From: Lachnospiraceae bacterium
GTDB lineage: Bacteria; Bacillota; Clostridia; Lachnospirales; Lachnospiraceae
Direction of reading: 5' to 3'
Length of the DNA: 64,000 bases
NCBI GenBank assembly: GCA_021628825.1
Contig: JAJXRY010000002.1
Span: 310,001 to 374,000 of the forward strand
This document shows positions 9,201-17,760 of the stretch, piece after piece. Position 1 is the stretch's first letter; every line of letters starts with the position of its first letter. Below the pieces are notes generated by a model. That model did not search any database, was not told where the DNA came from, and was given only the letters and a program-made list of their open reading frames with translations. Position numbers and translations under genes: made by a program.

Positions 9201-10790
9201 ATGGACGCAGCACAATTAATTATTGAGGGAAAGGGTTACTTAGGTATTGAGTTTGGGTCTACCAGAATTAAAGCCGTTCTGGTGGATAAGTCAGGAAATG
9301 TATTGGCATCCGGTGGACACAGCTGGGAAAACCGTTATGAAGATGGTGTCTGGACCTATTCCTTGAACGATATCTGGGATGGCTTACAGGATTGTTACAA
9401 GGATCTTAAGGAGAATGTGAAGAAGGAGTACGGTGTTACCTTAAAGCACTTAGATGCCATCGGATTCTCTGCGATGATGCATGGTTATCTGGCGTTTGAT
9501 GAGAATGATACCATTCTGGTTCCGTTCCGTACCTGGAGAAATACGATTACAGAGGAAGCAGCTTCAAAGCTTACTGCAGAATTTAACTATAACATTCCGC
9601 AGAGATGGAGCATTGCACATCTTTATCAGGCAATCCTGAACGGGGAAGAGCATGTTCCCTATGTGGATTTCTTTACGACACTGGCAGGCTATGTTCATTG
9701 GAAATTAACCGGTAGAAGAGTGCTCGGTGTAGGTGATGCGTCCGGTATGTTCCCGATTGACATTCACACCGGGGATTATGATCAGGCAATGATTCAGAAG
9801 TTTGATAAACTGGTTGCAGATAAGAATTACCGCTGGAATCTCCGGGATATTCTTCCAAAGGTGTTATCAGCAGGAGAAGAAGCAGGTATCTTAACGGAAG
9901 AAGGAGCTGCACTCCTTGATCCGAGCGGTGATCTGCAGGCAGGCATTCCGCTTTGTCCTCCGGAGGGTGATGCAGGAACCGGTATGGTCGCAACAAACAG
10001 CGTTGCGAAACGAACCGGTAACATTTCTGCCGGAACCTCTGTATTTGCCATGGTAGTTCTGGAAAAGGAGCTTTCCAAGGTGTATCCGCAGATCGATCTG
10101 GTAACCACACCGGATGGTGCACTGGTTGGCATGGTACACTGTAATAACTGTACCTCTGATATCAATGCATGGGTGAACCTGTTTAAGGAATTCGGTGAAA
10201 TGTATGGTTTAACCTTTGATATGAATGATCTGTTTACGAAGCTTTACAGTGTTGCATTAGAGGGTGATCCGGACTGTGGTGGAATGATTTCCTATAATTA
10301 TTTCTCAGGAGAGCCGGTTACCGGATTTGATGCCGGTGCACCGTTATTCGTACGTGATGCCGAGAGCCGGTTTACATTGGCCAATACCATGAGAATGCAT
10401 CTGTATTCTGCACTTGCAGCCTTAAAATCCGGTATGGATCTGATGCTCAAGGAAGAAGGCGTCCAGGTAGATGAGTTATTCGGACATGGCGGTTATTTCA
10501 AGACCAGGGGTGTCGGACAGAGAATTGCGGCAGCAGCAATGAACGCACCGGTATCGGTTATGGAAACAGCCGGTGAAGGCGGTGCCTGGGGCATTGCTGT
10601 TCTGGCTACATTCCTTGCAGAAAAGAAGGACGGACAGAGCCTTGGTGAATTCTTGAATGAAGAAATTTTCGCCGGAAACAAGGGTATCAAGATGGATCCT
10701 GTGGCAGAGGATGTCGAAGGCTTTGAGAAATTCATGGAGAAGTATATGAAGAATCTCCCCGCAGAGAAGGCTGCTGTTGAGGCACTGTAG
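9201..10790 (+). CDS. araB: L-ribulokinase, FGGY family
   Basis: Phosphorylates L-ribulose to L-ribulose 5-phosphate. A 529-residue FGGY-family carbohydrate kinase: N-terminal LGIEFGSTRIKAVLVD is the phosphate-binding loop, and GFSAMMHGYLAF, NISAGTSVFAMVVL and LFGHGGYFKT lie in sugar- and ATP-binding positions. ATG 9201 is preceded by AAGGAGG; an upstream in-frame GTG at 9174 lacks a site. This is the Firmicutes FGGY type of ribulokinase; the araA/araD context separates it from xylulokinase. The gene is intact. Confidence 0.92.
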   Translation: MDAAQLIIEGKGYLGIEFGSTRIKAVLVDKSGNVLASGGHSWENRYEDGVWTYSLNDIWDGLQDCYKDLKENVKKEYGVTLKHLDAIGFSAMMHGYLAFDENDTILVPFRTWRNTITEEAASKLTAEFNYNIPQRWSIAHLYQAILNGEEHVPYVDFFTTLAGYVHWKLTGRRVLGVGDASGMFPIDIHTGDYDQAMIQKFDKLVADKNYRWNLRDILPKVLSAGEEAGILTEEGAALLDPSGDLQAGIPLCPPEGDAGTGMVATNSVAKRTGNISAGTSVFAMVVLEKELSKVYPQIDLVTTPDGALVGMVHCNNCTSDINAWVNLFKEFGEMYGLTFDMNDLFTKLYSVALEGDPDCGGMISYNYFSGEPVTGFDAGAPLFVRDAESRFTLANTMRMHLYSALAALKSGMDLMLKEEGVQVDELFGHGGYFKTRGVGQRIAAAAMNAPVSVMETAGEGGAWGIAVLATFLAEKKDGQSLGEFLNEEIFAGNKGIKMDPVAEDVEGFEKFMEKYMKNLPAEKAAVEAL

Positions 10791-10892
10791 ACATATTTTT
10801 AAAAAAACATGTAGATGCTGATAAATATTTAGGAATAACTATAAGATAAACATCTCAAAGTAAGAGATCAATATTGGAAGGAAGGTTCTGTT

Positions 10893-11588
10893 ATGTTAGA
10901 GGATTTAAAACAGAAGGTATATGAAGCGAATATGCTTCTTCCGAAATACGGTCTGGTAACATTTACCTGGGGTAATGTCAGTGCGATCGACCGTGAAACC
11001 GGATATTTTGTGATTAAGCCAAGTGGTGTGGATTATGAAATTATGAAGCCGGAAGATATGGTGGTTATGGATCTTGAAGGAAACCGTGTGGAAGGAAGGT
11101 ATAAGCCATCCTCCGATACACCGACCCATCTGGAACTGTATAAGGCGTTTCCGGAAATCGGCGGAATCGTACATACCCATTCTTCTTATGCTACAAGCTG
11201 GGCGCAGGCGGGAAGAAGTATTCCCTGTTATGGTACGACTCATGCGGATTATTTCTACGGAGAAATCCCCTGTGTGAGATGTCTGACGAAGGAAGAGATT
11301 AACTCTGCTTACGAAGAAAATACCGGACACCTGATTGTTTCGGAATTTAAACGTATGAAAAAGGATGTAATGGCAGTTCCTGCAGTGTTGTGCAAGAATC
11401 ATGGTCCTTTTTCCTGGGGCAAGGATGCAAAGGAAGCAGTCCACAATGCGGTGGTTCTTGAAGAGGTTGCCAAGATGGCATATCGAACCGAGCTGATTCA
11501 TCCGCAGGTAGCACCTGCTCCACAGGAATTACAGGATAAGCATTATTTCCGTAAGCATGGTGCAAATGCATATTACGGACAGAATTAA
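10893..11588 (+). CDS. araD: L-ribulose-5-phosphate 4-epimerase
   Basis: Interconverts L-ribulose 5-phosphate and D-xylulose 5-phosphate, delivering arabinose carbon to the pentose phosphate pathway. A 231-residue class II aldolase/epimerase. The zinc-binding His pair is in GGIVHTHSSYATSWAQAG and a third His in LCKNHGPFSWGKDA; GNVSA near residue 28 and KPSGVDY near 43 bind the phosphate. It completes araA-araB-araD and is 26 bases upstream of the GH27 gene. Intact. Confidence 0.95.
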   Translation: MLEDLKQKVYEANMLLPKYGLVTFTWGNVSAIDRETGYFVIKPSGVDYEIMKPEDMVVMDLEGNRVEGRYKPSSDTPTHLELYKAFPEIGGIVHTHSSYATSWAQAGRSIPCYGTTHADYFYGEIPCVRCLTKEEINSAYEENTGHLIVSEFKRMKKDVMAVPAVLCKNHGPFSWGKDAKEAVHNAVVLEEVAKMAYRTELIHPQVAPAPQELQDKHYFRKHGANAYYGQN

Positions 11589-11614
11589 CAGGATATCGAG
11601 AGGGTATAAAACAG

Positions 11615-12889
11615 ATGAAGATGAAAACAGCACCTATGGGGTGGAACAGTTGGGATTGTTATGGAGCGGCTGTTACAGAAGATATCGTACGACGGAACGC
11701 TGAATTTATGGCTGAGCATCTGAAGGAGTACGGTTGGGAATATATTGTGGTGGATATCCAATGGTATGAGCCTTATGCTGCAACCAATGAATATCATCCT
11801 TTTGCGGATGTAGTGATGGATGAGTATGGAAGACTGCTTCCCGCAGTAAACCGTTTTCCTTCTGCAGCAAACGGTGCGGGCTTTGGACCATTGGCAGAAT
11901 ATGTCCATTCTCTTGGATTGAAGTTCGGCATTCATATTATGAGAGGGATTCCACGACAGGCTGTACATCAGAACACGAAAATCATGAACAGTGACAGACA
12001 TGCCCGGGAAATTGCCAAAACAAACAGTATCTGTGCCTGGAATACGGATATGTATGGTGTAGATCCTGAGAAAGACGGGGCACGGGAATACTATAACAGT
12101 ATTTTTGAATTATATGCTTCCTGGGGTGTGGATTTTATTAAATGTGATGATATTGCACGGGAACTGCCACATGAGGAATCCGAACTGATTATGCTGAGCA
12201 AAGCATTGCATGGTTGCGGAAGACCCATGGTTTTAAGTCTGTCGCCGGGACCTGCTCTTTTAGAAAAGGCAGAGCTTTATAAGCAGATTTCCAATATGTG
12301 GAGAATCACCGATGATTTCTGGGATAAGTGGGAACTGTTATATGATATGTTTTTCAAGAGCAGAAAAAAATGGTGCACCCATGCAGGTGCAGGGCACTGG
12401 CCGGATGCCGATATGCTTCCGGTCGGACCGATACGGCAGGTATATGATGTGAATAACTGGACGAATTTCACACAGGATGAGCAGATCACCATGCTGACAC
12501 TCTGGAGTATCATGCGTTCTCCTTTGATGCTGGGAGGAGAGCTGACAGGGTTTGACGAATTCACTATGAATCTGGTAACCAATTCTGAAATACTTGCCAT
12601 GCATGCAAATGCACGGCATTCGCATCAGGTGTGGAGACGTGAAATCGATGGTATAGAGCATACATTGTGGATTGCAGCAGATACAAAGGGTGGATATTAT
12701 GTCGCGGTATTTAATCTGGGTGATAAAGACAGTGACATATCCATACCGCTTGCCGATCTGGAGATTTATGATGGAGTAAATGGAACGGAGCTTTGGAGCG
12801 GAGAGCACGTGGAAGAGCCAAAGAGCCTTAGTGTGTCATTAAAGAGTCATGGTGCTAGGGCATATCATTTCGATCTTATACGAAACTGA
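11615..12889 (+). CDS. GH27 glycosidase, probable beta-L-arabinopyranosidase
   Basis: A 424-residue (beta/alpha)8 glycoside hydrolase of family 27, with no signal peptide, so cytoplasmic. The N-terminal MGWNSWDCYG is the family hallmark. The nucleophile Asp is in DFIKCDDI and the acid/base Asp in MWRITDDFW. The alpha-galactosidase signature DD(C/G)W near residue 45 is here VVDIQW: the second Asp, which contacts the galactose 6-hydroxyl, is Ile. To my recollection that replacement marks the GH27 beta-L-arabinopyranosidase of Geobacillus, and it fits the araBAD context; alpha-galactosidase activity is the alternative. Around 12350-12382 a 5-T and a 7-A run probably hide a compensated double frameshift altering about eight residues. 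Confidence 0.8.
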   Translation: MKMKTAPMGWNSWDCYGAAVTEDIVRRNAEFMAEHLKEYGWEYIVVDIQWYEPYAATNEYHPFADVVMDEYGRLLPAVNRFPSAANGAGFGPLAEYVHSLGLKFGIHIMRGIPRQAVHQNTKIMNSDRHAREIAKTNSICAWNTDMYGVDPEKDGAREYYNSIFELYASWGVDFIKCDDIARELPHEESELIMLSKALHGCGRPMVLSLSPGPALLEKAELYKQISNMWRITDDFWDKWELLYDMFFKSRKKWCTHAGAGHWPDADMLPVGPIRQVYDVNNWTNFTQDEQITMLTLWSIMRSPLMLGGELTGFDEFTMNLVTNSEILAMHANARHSHQVWRREIDGIEHTLWIAADTKGGYYVAVFNLGDKDSDISIPLADLEIYDGVNGTELWSGEHVEEPKSLSVSLKSHGARAYHFDLIRN

Positions 12890-12921
12890 AGAATTATGCA
12901 GTTATTACAGGACAGATAAGG

Positions 12922-12986
12922 GAACTGACAGCCTGGTTTTGTGATTAGTCTTACCAGAGGCGGATCATTTTACAGGCTGCCAGTTC
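12922..12986. terminator. Long stem-loop after the GH27 gene
   Basis: A 14-base inverted repeat with one mismatch (12922-12935 / 12973-12986) lies between the convergent GH27 and DUF1003 genes, directly beside a dispersed palindromic repeat. Confidence 0.5.
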
Positions 12987-12992
12987 TTTCGT

Positions 12993-13040
12993 TGCCATAC
13001 ATGTGAGAAAATGATCCAGTGGATCATTTTTGAGTGATTT
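12993..13040. repeat. Dispersed palindromic repeat (ATGATCC/GGATCAT family), copy 1
   Basis: Arms AAAATGATCC and GGATCATTTT with a 3-base loop (13008-13030), flanked by GCCATACATGTGAG and TGAGT. Near-identical copies are at 20338 and 38578. Being symmetric and T-tailed on both strands, it can terminate both convergent genes here. Confidence 0.75.
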
Positions 13041-13549
13041 TATACACTGGACTTAGGTGTATTCTTTCCCTGCAGCTGCTTTTCAAGTGCATTTTGCTTT
13101 GCAAGTATGGCGTTTACCTTATCATAGAGATCTTCAATCATGATTTCGGTTTTGAGATTGACCTTATAATCATTTTCAGCACGACGGCGATCCTTTTCCT
13201 CCTGCCGGTTCTGACTCATCATAATAAGCGGAGCCTGGATAGCAGCTACACAGGAGAGGACGAGATTTAACAGAATAAATGGAAACGGATCAAAGGCTTT
13301 GGCTGCAAGCAGGGTATTGATAACCATCCATAAGATCAGAACCCCGGTAAAAGCAAAGATAAATGCCCAGCTGCCAGCAAACCTGGCAATGGCATCCGCT
13401 GCCCGTTGGCCGATGGTATATTTCTCCGCTGCCCGTGAGGTATTTTCTGAAATCTTACTGTCAGCAAGCAGATTCAGAACCTCCTCATCGGTCATATCGT
13501 GGCGGATTTCTTTAAGGACTTCTTTTAGTAGTTTGCGATTTTCTTTCAT
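13040..13549 (-). CDS. DUF1003 membrane protein
   Basis: A 169-residue protein of the DUF1003 family. An N-terminal charged region is followed by two membrane helices around residues 60-110 (SWAFIFAFTGVLILWMVIN and PFPFILLNLVLSCVAAIQA), the family motif APLIMMSQNRQEEKDR, and a C-terminal coiled coil (ENDYKVNLKTEIMIEDLYDKV). The function of DUF1003 proteins is not established. It is the only gene on this strand inside the arabinose locus and is convergent with GH27, so it is probably unrelated to arabinose use. The start ATG at 13549 is divergent from GH43. Confidence 0.85.
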   Translation of the reverse strand: MKENRKLLKEVLKEIRHDMTDEEVLNLLADSKISENTSRAAEKYTIGQRAADAIARFAGSWAFIFAFTGVLILWMVINTLLAAKAFDPFPFILLNLVLSCVAAIQAPLIMMSQNRQEEKDRRRAENDYKVNLKTEIMIEDLYDKVNAILAKQNALEKQLQGKNTPKSSV

Positions 13550-13810
13550 GCTGATTTTAGTCTCCTTTTGTTAATTCCGGTAAGTCTGTGCAATCCGGCA
13601 ACTTCTGATGAATGGTATGGCACTAGACAGATATCAGTTATTATATTTTTACTGTGAGATTGTGATATTATCAATAGTGAAATGGGATAGAGAAGAGCAG
13701 GGAGGAGTTGAAAAAAAGCAGCCTGAAAAAGAAGTAAAAAGTAAAAATAGTAAAAAAAGAAACAGAACGAAGAAAAAAATAGCAAAGATAAAAACAGAAA
13801 GGAACAGATA

Positions 13811-15349
13811 ATGAATGTAAATCCCATTACAAGATTAGACTATCCGGATCCGGATGTGATCCGGGTGGGAGACACCTATTATATGGTATCCACAACCATG
13901 CATTTTATGCCGGGCTGTGAGATCCTGCAATCCTTTGACCTGATGCACTGGGAGCATGTAACTTATGTTTATGAGACGCTCGATCATACAGATTCCCAGC
14001 AGTTACGAAACGGTCAGAATATTTATGGACAGGGTATGTGGGCAGCTTCCCTACGCTATCATGAAGACCGGTTTTATGTCTGTTTTGTGGCGAATGATAC
14101 CCACAAGACTTATCTGTATACCTCAGAGAAAGTATCTGGCCCATGGAAAAAGCAGCTGATAGAGGGTTTTTATCATGACTGCTCTTTATTATTTGATGAG
14201 GATGGCAGAAACTATATTGTATATGGAAATGATGAAATCTGGATTACCGAATTGAATGAGAACCTGACTGCACCGAAGAAGGACGGATTACATCGTCTGC
14301 TGATCAGTGATCACAGGAATCCAAAGCTTGGCTATGAGGGTTCCCATATTTATAAAATAGATGGCTATTATTATATTTTCCTGATTCATTCCATGAGAGA
14401 CTGGTGGATGCGGACTGAAGCATGTTTTTACAGTGATTCCCTGGAAGGAGAATTTACAGGTGCAGATGTGCTTTGTGATGACCGTGGATATTGCGGGCGG
14501 GGCGTGGCACAGGGAGGAATCGTGGATACGCCGGATGGAAAATGGTATGCGGTACTGTTTCAGGATTCCGGAGCAGTTGGACGGATTCCAGTCCTGATTC
14601 CGGTTACCTGGACGGATCATTTTCCGGTTTTCGGTCAGAACGGACATGTGCCGGAAGAAATAGAGGTTTGCAGCACCAGACCGGATTATACCTATCAGCC
14701 GTTAGTGGGAAGTGATGATTTTCATAACGGGCTGCTTCCACGCTGGCAGTTTAATCATGATCCGGATCCATTGTACTATTGTCTGGATCCGCTGCAGGGA
14801 ACCTATACTATTACAACAAGGGAAGTCTGTACAGAGCTTACACAGGCTGTAAACACCATTACACAGCGGATGAGTTATCCCTCCTGCGCAGCAGAAGTAA
14901 CCGTTGACGCTTCTGAACTGAAGGAGGGCGATATTGCAGGCCTGTGTGCCCTGCAGGGCTGTTATGCCGCAGTTGGCATTACCAAGCGTCAGGGAAAATA
15001 TGAAGTCCTTATGCTGGATAAAAGAGAAGACGGCATATTGAATGTCACAGATGGAATTGTTGTGGGATCTCATCAGATTGATTTTCGTCTTGAAGCAGAT
15101 TTCTGTAACATGAAGGATGAAGCACGCTGCTATTACCGGGTAAATAAGGGAGACTGGTTACCCATCGGAACCGTGCATAAGCTGTACTTCAAACTGGATC
15201 ATTTTACTGGCTGCCGGTTTGGTCTGTTCTGCTATGCGGCAGAGGAAACAGGAGGAAGTGCCTGCTTTCGGGAATTTCTGTATCATGATGTGGATGAAAC
15301 AACTATAATAAACTGTTGCTGTAAAGAGAAAGGAAATGCATATGAATAA
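13811..15349 (+). CDS. GH43 glycosidase (beta-xylosidase/alpha-L-arabinofuranosidase)
   Basis: A 512-residue intracellular GH43 enzyme with no signal peptide. The five-bladed propeller spans residues ~1-310: catalytic base Asp in YPDPDVI, pKa-tuning Asp in YHDCSLLFDEDG, and acid Glu in GYEGSHIYK. A C-terminal beta-sandwich of about 200 residues follows, as in GH43 beta-xylosidases. It hydrolyses terminal arabinofuranose or xylose from short oligosaccharides. The araBAD and GH127 neighbours favour arabinofuranosides; the exact linkage cannot be read from sequence. ATG 13811 follows AAAGGAACAG. GH127 starts within its last codons, so the two are co-translated. Confidence 0.88.
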   Translation: MNVNPITRLDYPDPDVIRVGDTYYMVSTTMHFMPGCEILQSFDLMHWEHVTYVYETLDHTDSQQLRNGQNIYGQGMWAASLRYHEDRFYVCFVANDTHKTYLYTSEKVSGPWKKQLIEGFYHDCSLLFDEDGRNYIVYGNDEIWITELNENLTAPKKDGLHRLLISDHRNPKLGYEGSHIYKIDGYYYIFLIHSMRDWWMRTEACFYSDSLEGEFTGADVLCDDRGYCGRGVAQGGIVDTPDGKWYAVLFQDSGAVGRIPVLIPVTWTDHFPVFGQNGHVPEEIEVCSTRPDYTYQPLVGSDDFHNGLLPRWQFNHDPDPLYYCLDPLQGTYTITTREVCTELTQAVNTITQRMSYPSCAAEVTVDASELKEGDIAGLCALQGCYAAVGITKRQGKYEVLMLDKREDGILNVTDGIVVGSHQIDFRLEADFCNMKDEARCYYRVNKGDWLPIGTVHKLYFKLDHFTGCRFGLFCYAAEETGGSACFREFLYHDVDETTIINCCCKEKGNAYE

Positions 15350-17430
15350 AATAAACACACCGTTGGACTTAAAAAGCCTGAAGATCACCGATTCCTTTTG
15401 GAAAAAGGAGATGGAGCTTGTAAGGAAAGAGGTGATTCCTTATCAGTGGGAGGCATTAAATGACAGGGTAAAGGATGCAGCACCCAGCTATTGTATGCGT
15501 AACTTTAAGATTGCAGGTAAAATGAATCAGGAAAAAAACACCGGTTAGGAAAGGCGTATGAAGAACCGAAATATACCTTCCGTGGCTTTGAAGCACTTCC
15601 GGAGGATCCGGAGCATTTGGAAGACAAGTTTTATGGGTTTGTCTTTCAGGACAGTGATTTTTCAAAATGGATTGAAGCGGTTGCTTATTCCCTGACACAG
15701 TATCCGGATCCGGAGCTTGAGAAAATTGCAGACGGGGCGATTGATATTGTCTGTGCGGCGCAGCAGGATGACGGATATCTGGATACCTACTATATTATTA
15801 ATGGCAAGGACAAGATTTTTTTACTAACCTGAAGGACAATCATGAGCTTTACTGCTTTGGTCATCTGACAGAAGGAGCAGTTGCTTACTATCAGGCAACC
15901 GGTAAGGATAAGCTGTTAAAGGCAGCAGAACGCTTTGCGGATTATATTGCCAATTATTTTGGTAAGAAAGAAGGAAAATGCAAGGGATATCCTGGACATG
16001 AAATTGCAGAAATGGCACTGGTTCGCCTGTACGAAGTAACCTGTGAGGAACGTTACCTTCAGCTAAGTGAGTTTTTCATTAATCAGCGGGGGACAAAGCC
16101 GTATTACTTTGATATCGAACAGAACCTGAAGCTTACGGAGAAAGAAAAGAATGAATTGCGCTATCAATATCATCAGGCACATTTACCGGTTCGTCAACAG
16201 GACGAGGCAGTAGGACATGCGGTTCGTGCCGTGTACCTGTATTCCGGAATGGCTGATATTGCGAGAATTACAGGAGATGAGTCACTCTATAAGGCCTGTG
16301 AAACACTGTGGGATAATATTACCAATCAGAAAATGTACGTAACCGGTGGCATTGGAGGGACTCATATCGGAGAAGCCTTTTCCTTCCCGTTTGATCTGCC
16401 AAATGATACAGCCTATGCGGAAACCTGTGCATCCATCGGGCTTGTTTTCTTTGCAAGAAGAATGCTGGAGATTGCACCGAAGGCAAAATATTCGGATGTT
16501 ATGGAACGTGCTTTATATAATGGAATTTTAAGTGGCATGGCATTGGATGGAAAAAGCTTTTTCTATGTAAATCCTCTGGAAGTAAATCCGGAGAGCTGCC
16601 ATAAGGATGAGCGGAAATTTCATGTGAAGCCGGTGAGACAGAAATGGTTTGGCTGTGCCTGCTGTCCTCCGAACATTGCACGGTTATTGAGTTCCATCGG
16701 CTCTTATGCGTATACGGAAAATGAAGATACTCTTTTCGTACATCTTTATATGGGAAGTATTCTGACAAAGAAAATAAAGGATCAGGATGTGGATGTACAG
16801 ATTCAGTCCGAATTTCCATGGAATGGTAAGGTAAAAATTACAGTCCGTGCAAAGGGGACAGACTTCAAACTGGCATTACGGATTCCCGGCTGGTGTGATT
16901 CGTTTACCTTACAGTATGATGGACAGACCATTCATGGCTTGACGGATAAAGATGCGGATACATCAGTGGTGGATTTCAAGAGAACCAAAATGGAAAATGG
17001 TTACCTGTATATCAATGGATTTGATCAGGAGGAAGAAACGATTACTTTGGATTTCCCGATGGAGCCGCAGTGGATTGTGGCAAATCCTGCAGTAAGAGAG
17101 GATGCCGGTAAGGTGGCATTACAGAGAGGACCCATTGTATATTGTCTGGAAGAAAAAGATAATGGTGCAGATCTGCATCTGCTTTCGGTAGATCCCACGA
17201 AACAGCCGGTTTCTTTTGATATGAAGATTCAGGAGGAAGAGGTTATTGCGTTAAAGGCACAGGGACAACATGAAATACAGGATTCTTCAGATCCGGATGG
17301 CGGTCAGTCAGCTCTGTATGCTGAATATCACGTTCCGGAAAAGGAATTGATCGAGCTGGTTTTCGTTCCTTATTATACCTGGGCGAACCGTGGAGAAAAC
17401 GAAATGCAGGTGTGGACAAGAACCGTTTAA
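15342..17430 (+). CDS. GH127 beta-L-arabinofuranosidase, frameshifted in sequence
   Basis: About 694 residues after correction. GH127 enzymes remove beta-1,2-linked L-arabinofuranose, for example from hydroxyproline-linked arabinosides of extensin, using a zinc-bound cysteine. The zinc/nucleophile residues are visible: Glu and Cys in YAETCAS and the Cys pair in CACCPPN. The (alpha/alpha)6 barrel is followed by beta-sandwich domains ending VPYYTWANRGENEM. Breaks at the 7-A run (15532-15538) and the 7-T run (15816-15822) are both repaired by reducing the runs to five (restoring NQEKHRLGKAY and FTNLKDNHELY). ATG 15342 has AAAGGA nine bases upstream and overlaps GH43 by eight bases. Confidence 0.88.
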
Positions 17431-17690
17431 TAAATACCGTTCTGTAATAATTGTAATTTAATCAATTTACTGGAGGTATGGAATGAACTTGGGTATCGTA
17501 TACTCTATATAATCTCGTCTTTGATAAACTAAAGTGTTGAAAAGAGCAGTTTGGGTATAAAAACGTTATATTTTGTGTATATTTGCACTAATAGAATATG
17601 ATACGTAGCTAAAATTGCTTAAAAAGATCAATTAAAACATGTTTTATTCGAAAATTTTCGAAAACATATACGAAAACTGTCCGATTACGA
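17431..17690. other. AT-rich intergenic region, no gene seen
   Basis: Between GH127 and the next chemoreceptor. It contains the 12-base palindrome CGAAAATTTTCG at 17649-17660, possibly an operator; no terminator is obvious behind GH127. Confidence 0.4.
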
Positions 17691-17719
17691 TTGTAAAACT
17701 TGTGAAAATCTCCTATAAT
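17691..17719 (+). promoter_or_regulatory. Vegetative promoter of the second chemoreceptor
   Basis: TTGTAA at 17691-17696 and TATAAT at 17714-17719 with a 17-base spacer. GGGAGG follows at 17745, 16 bases before the ATG. Confidence 0.6.
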
Positions 17720-17760
17720 GATATTTATATCGGATACGATATGAAGGGAGGTTACACGTG

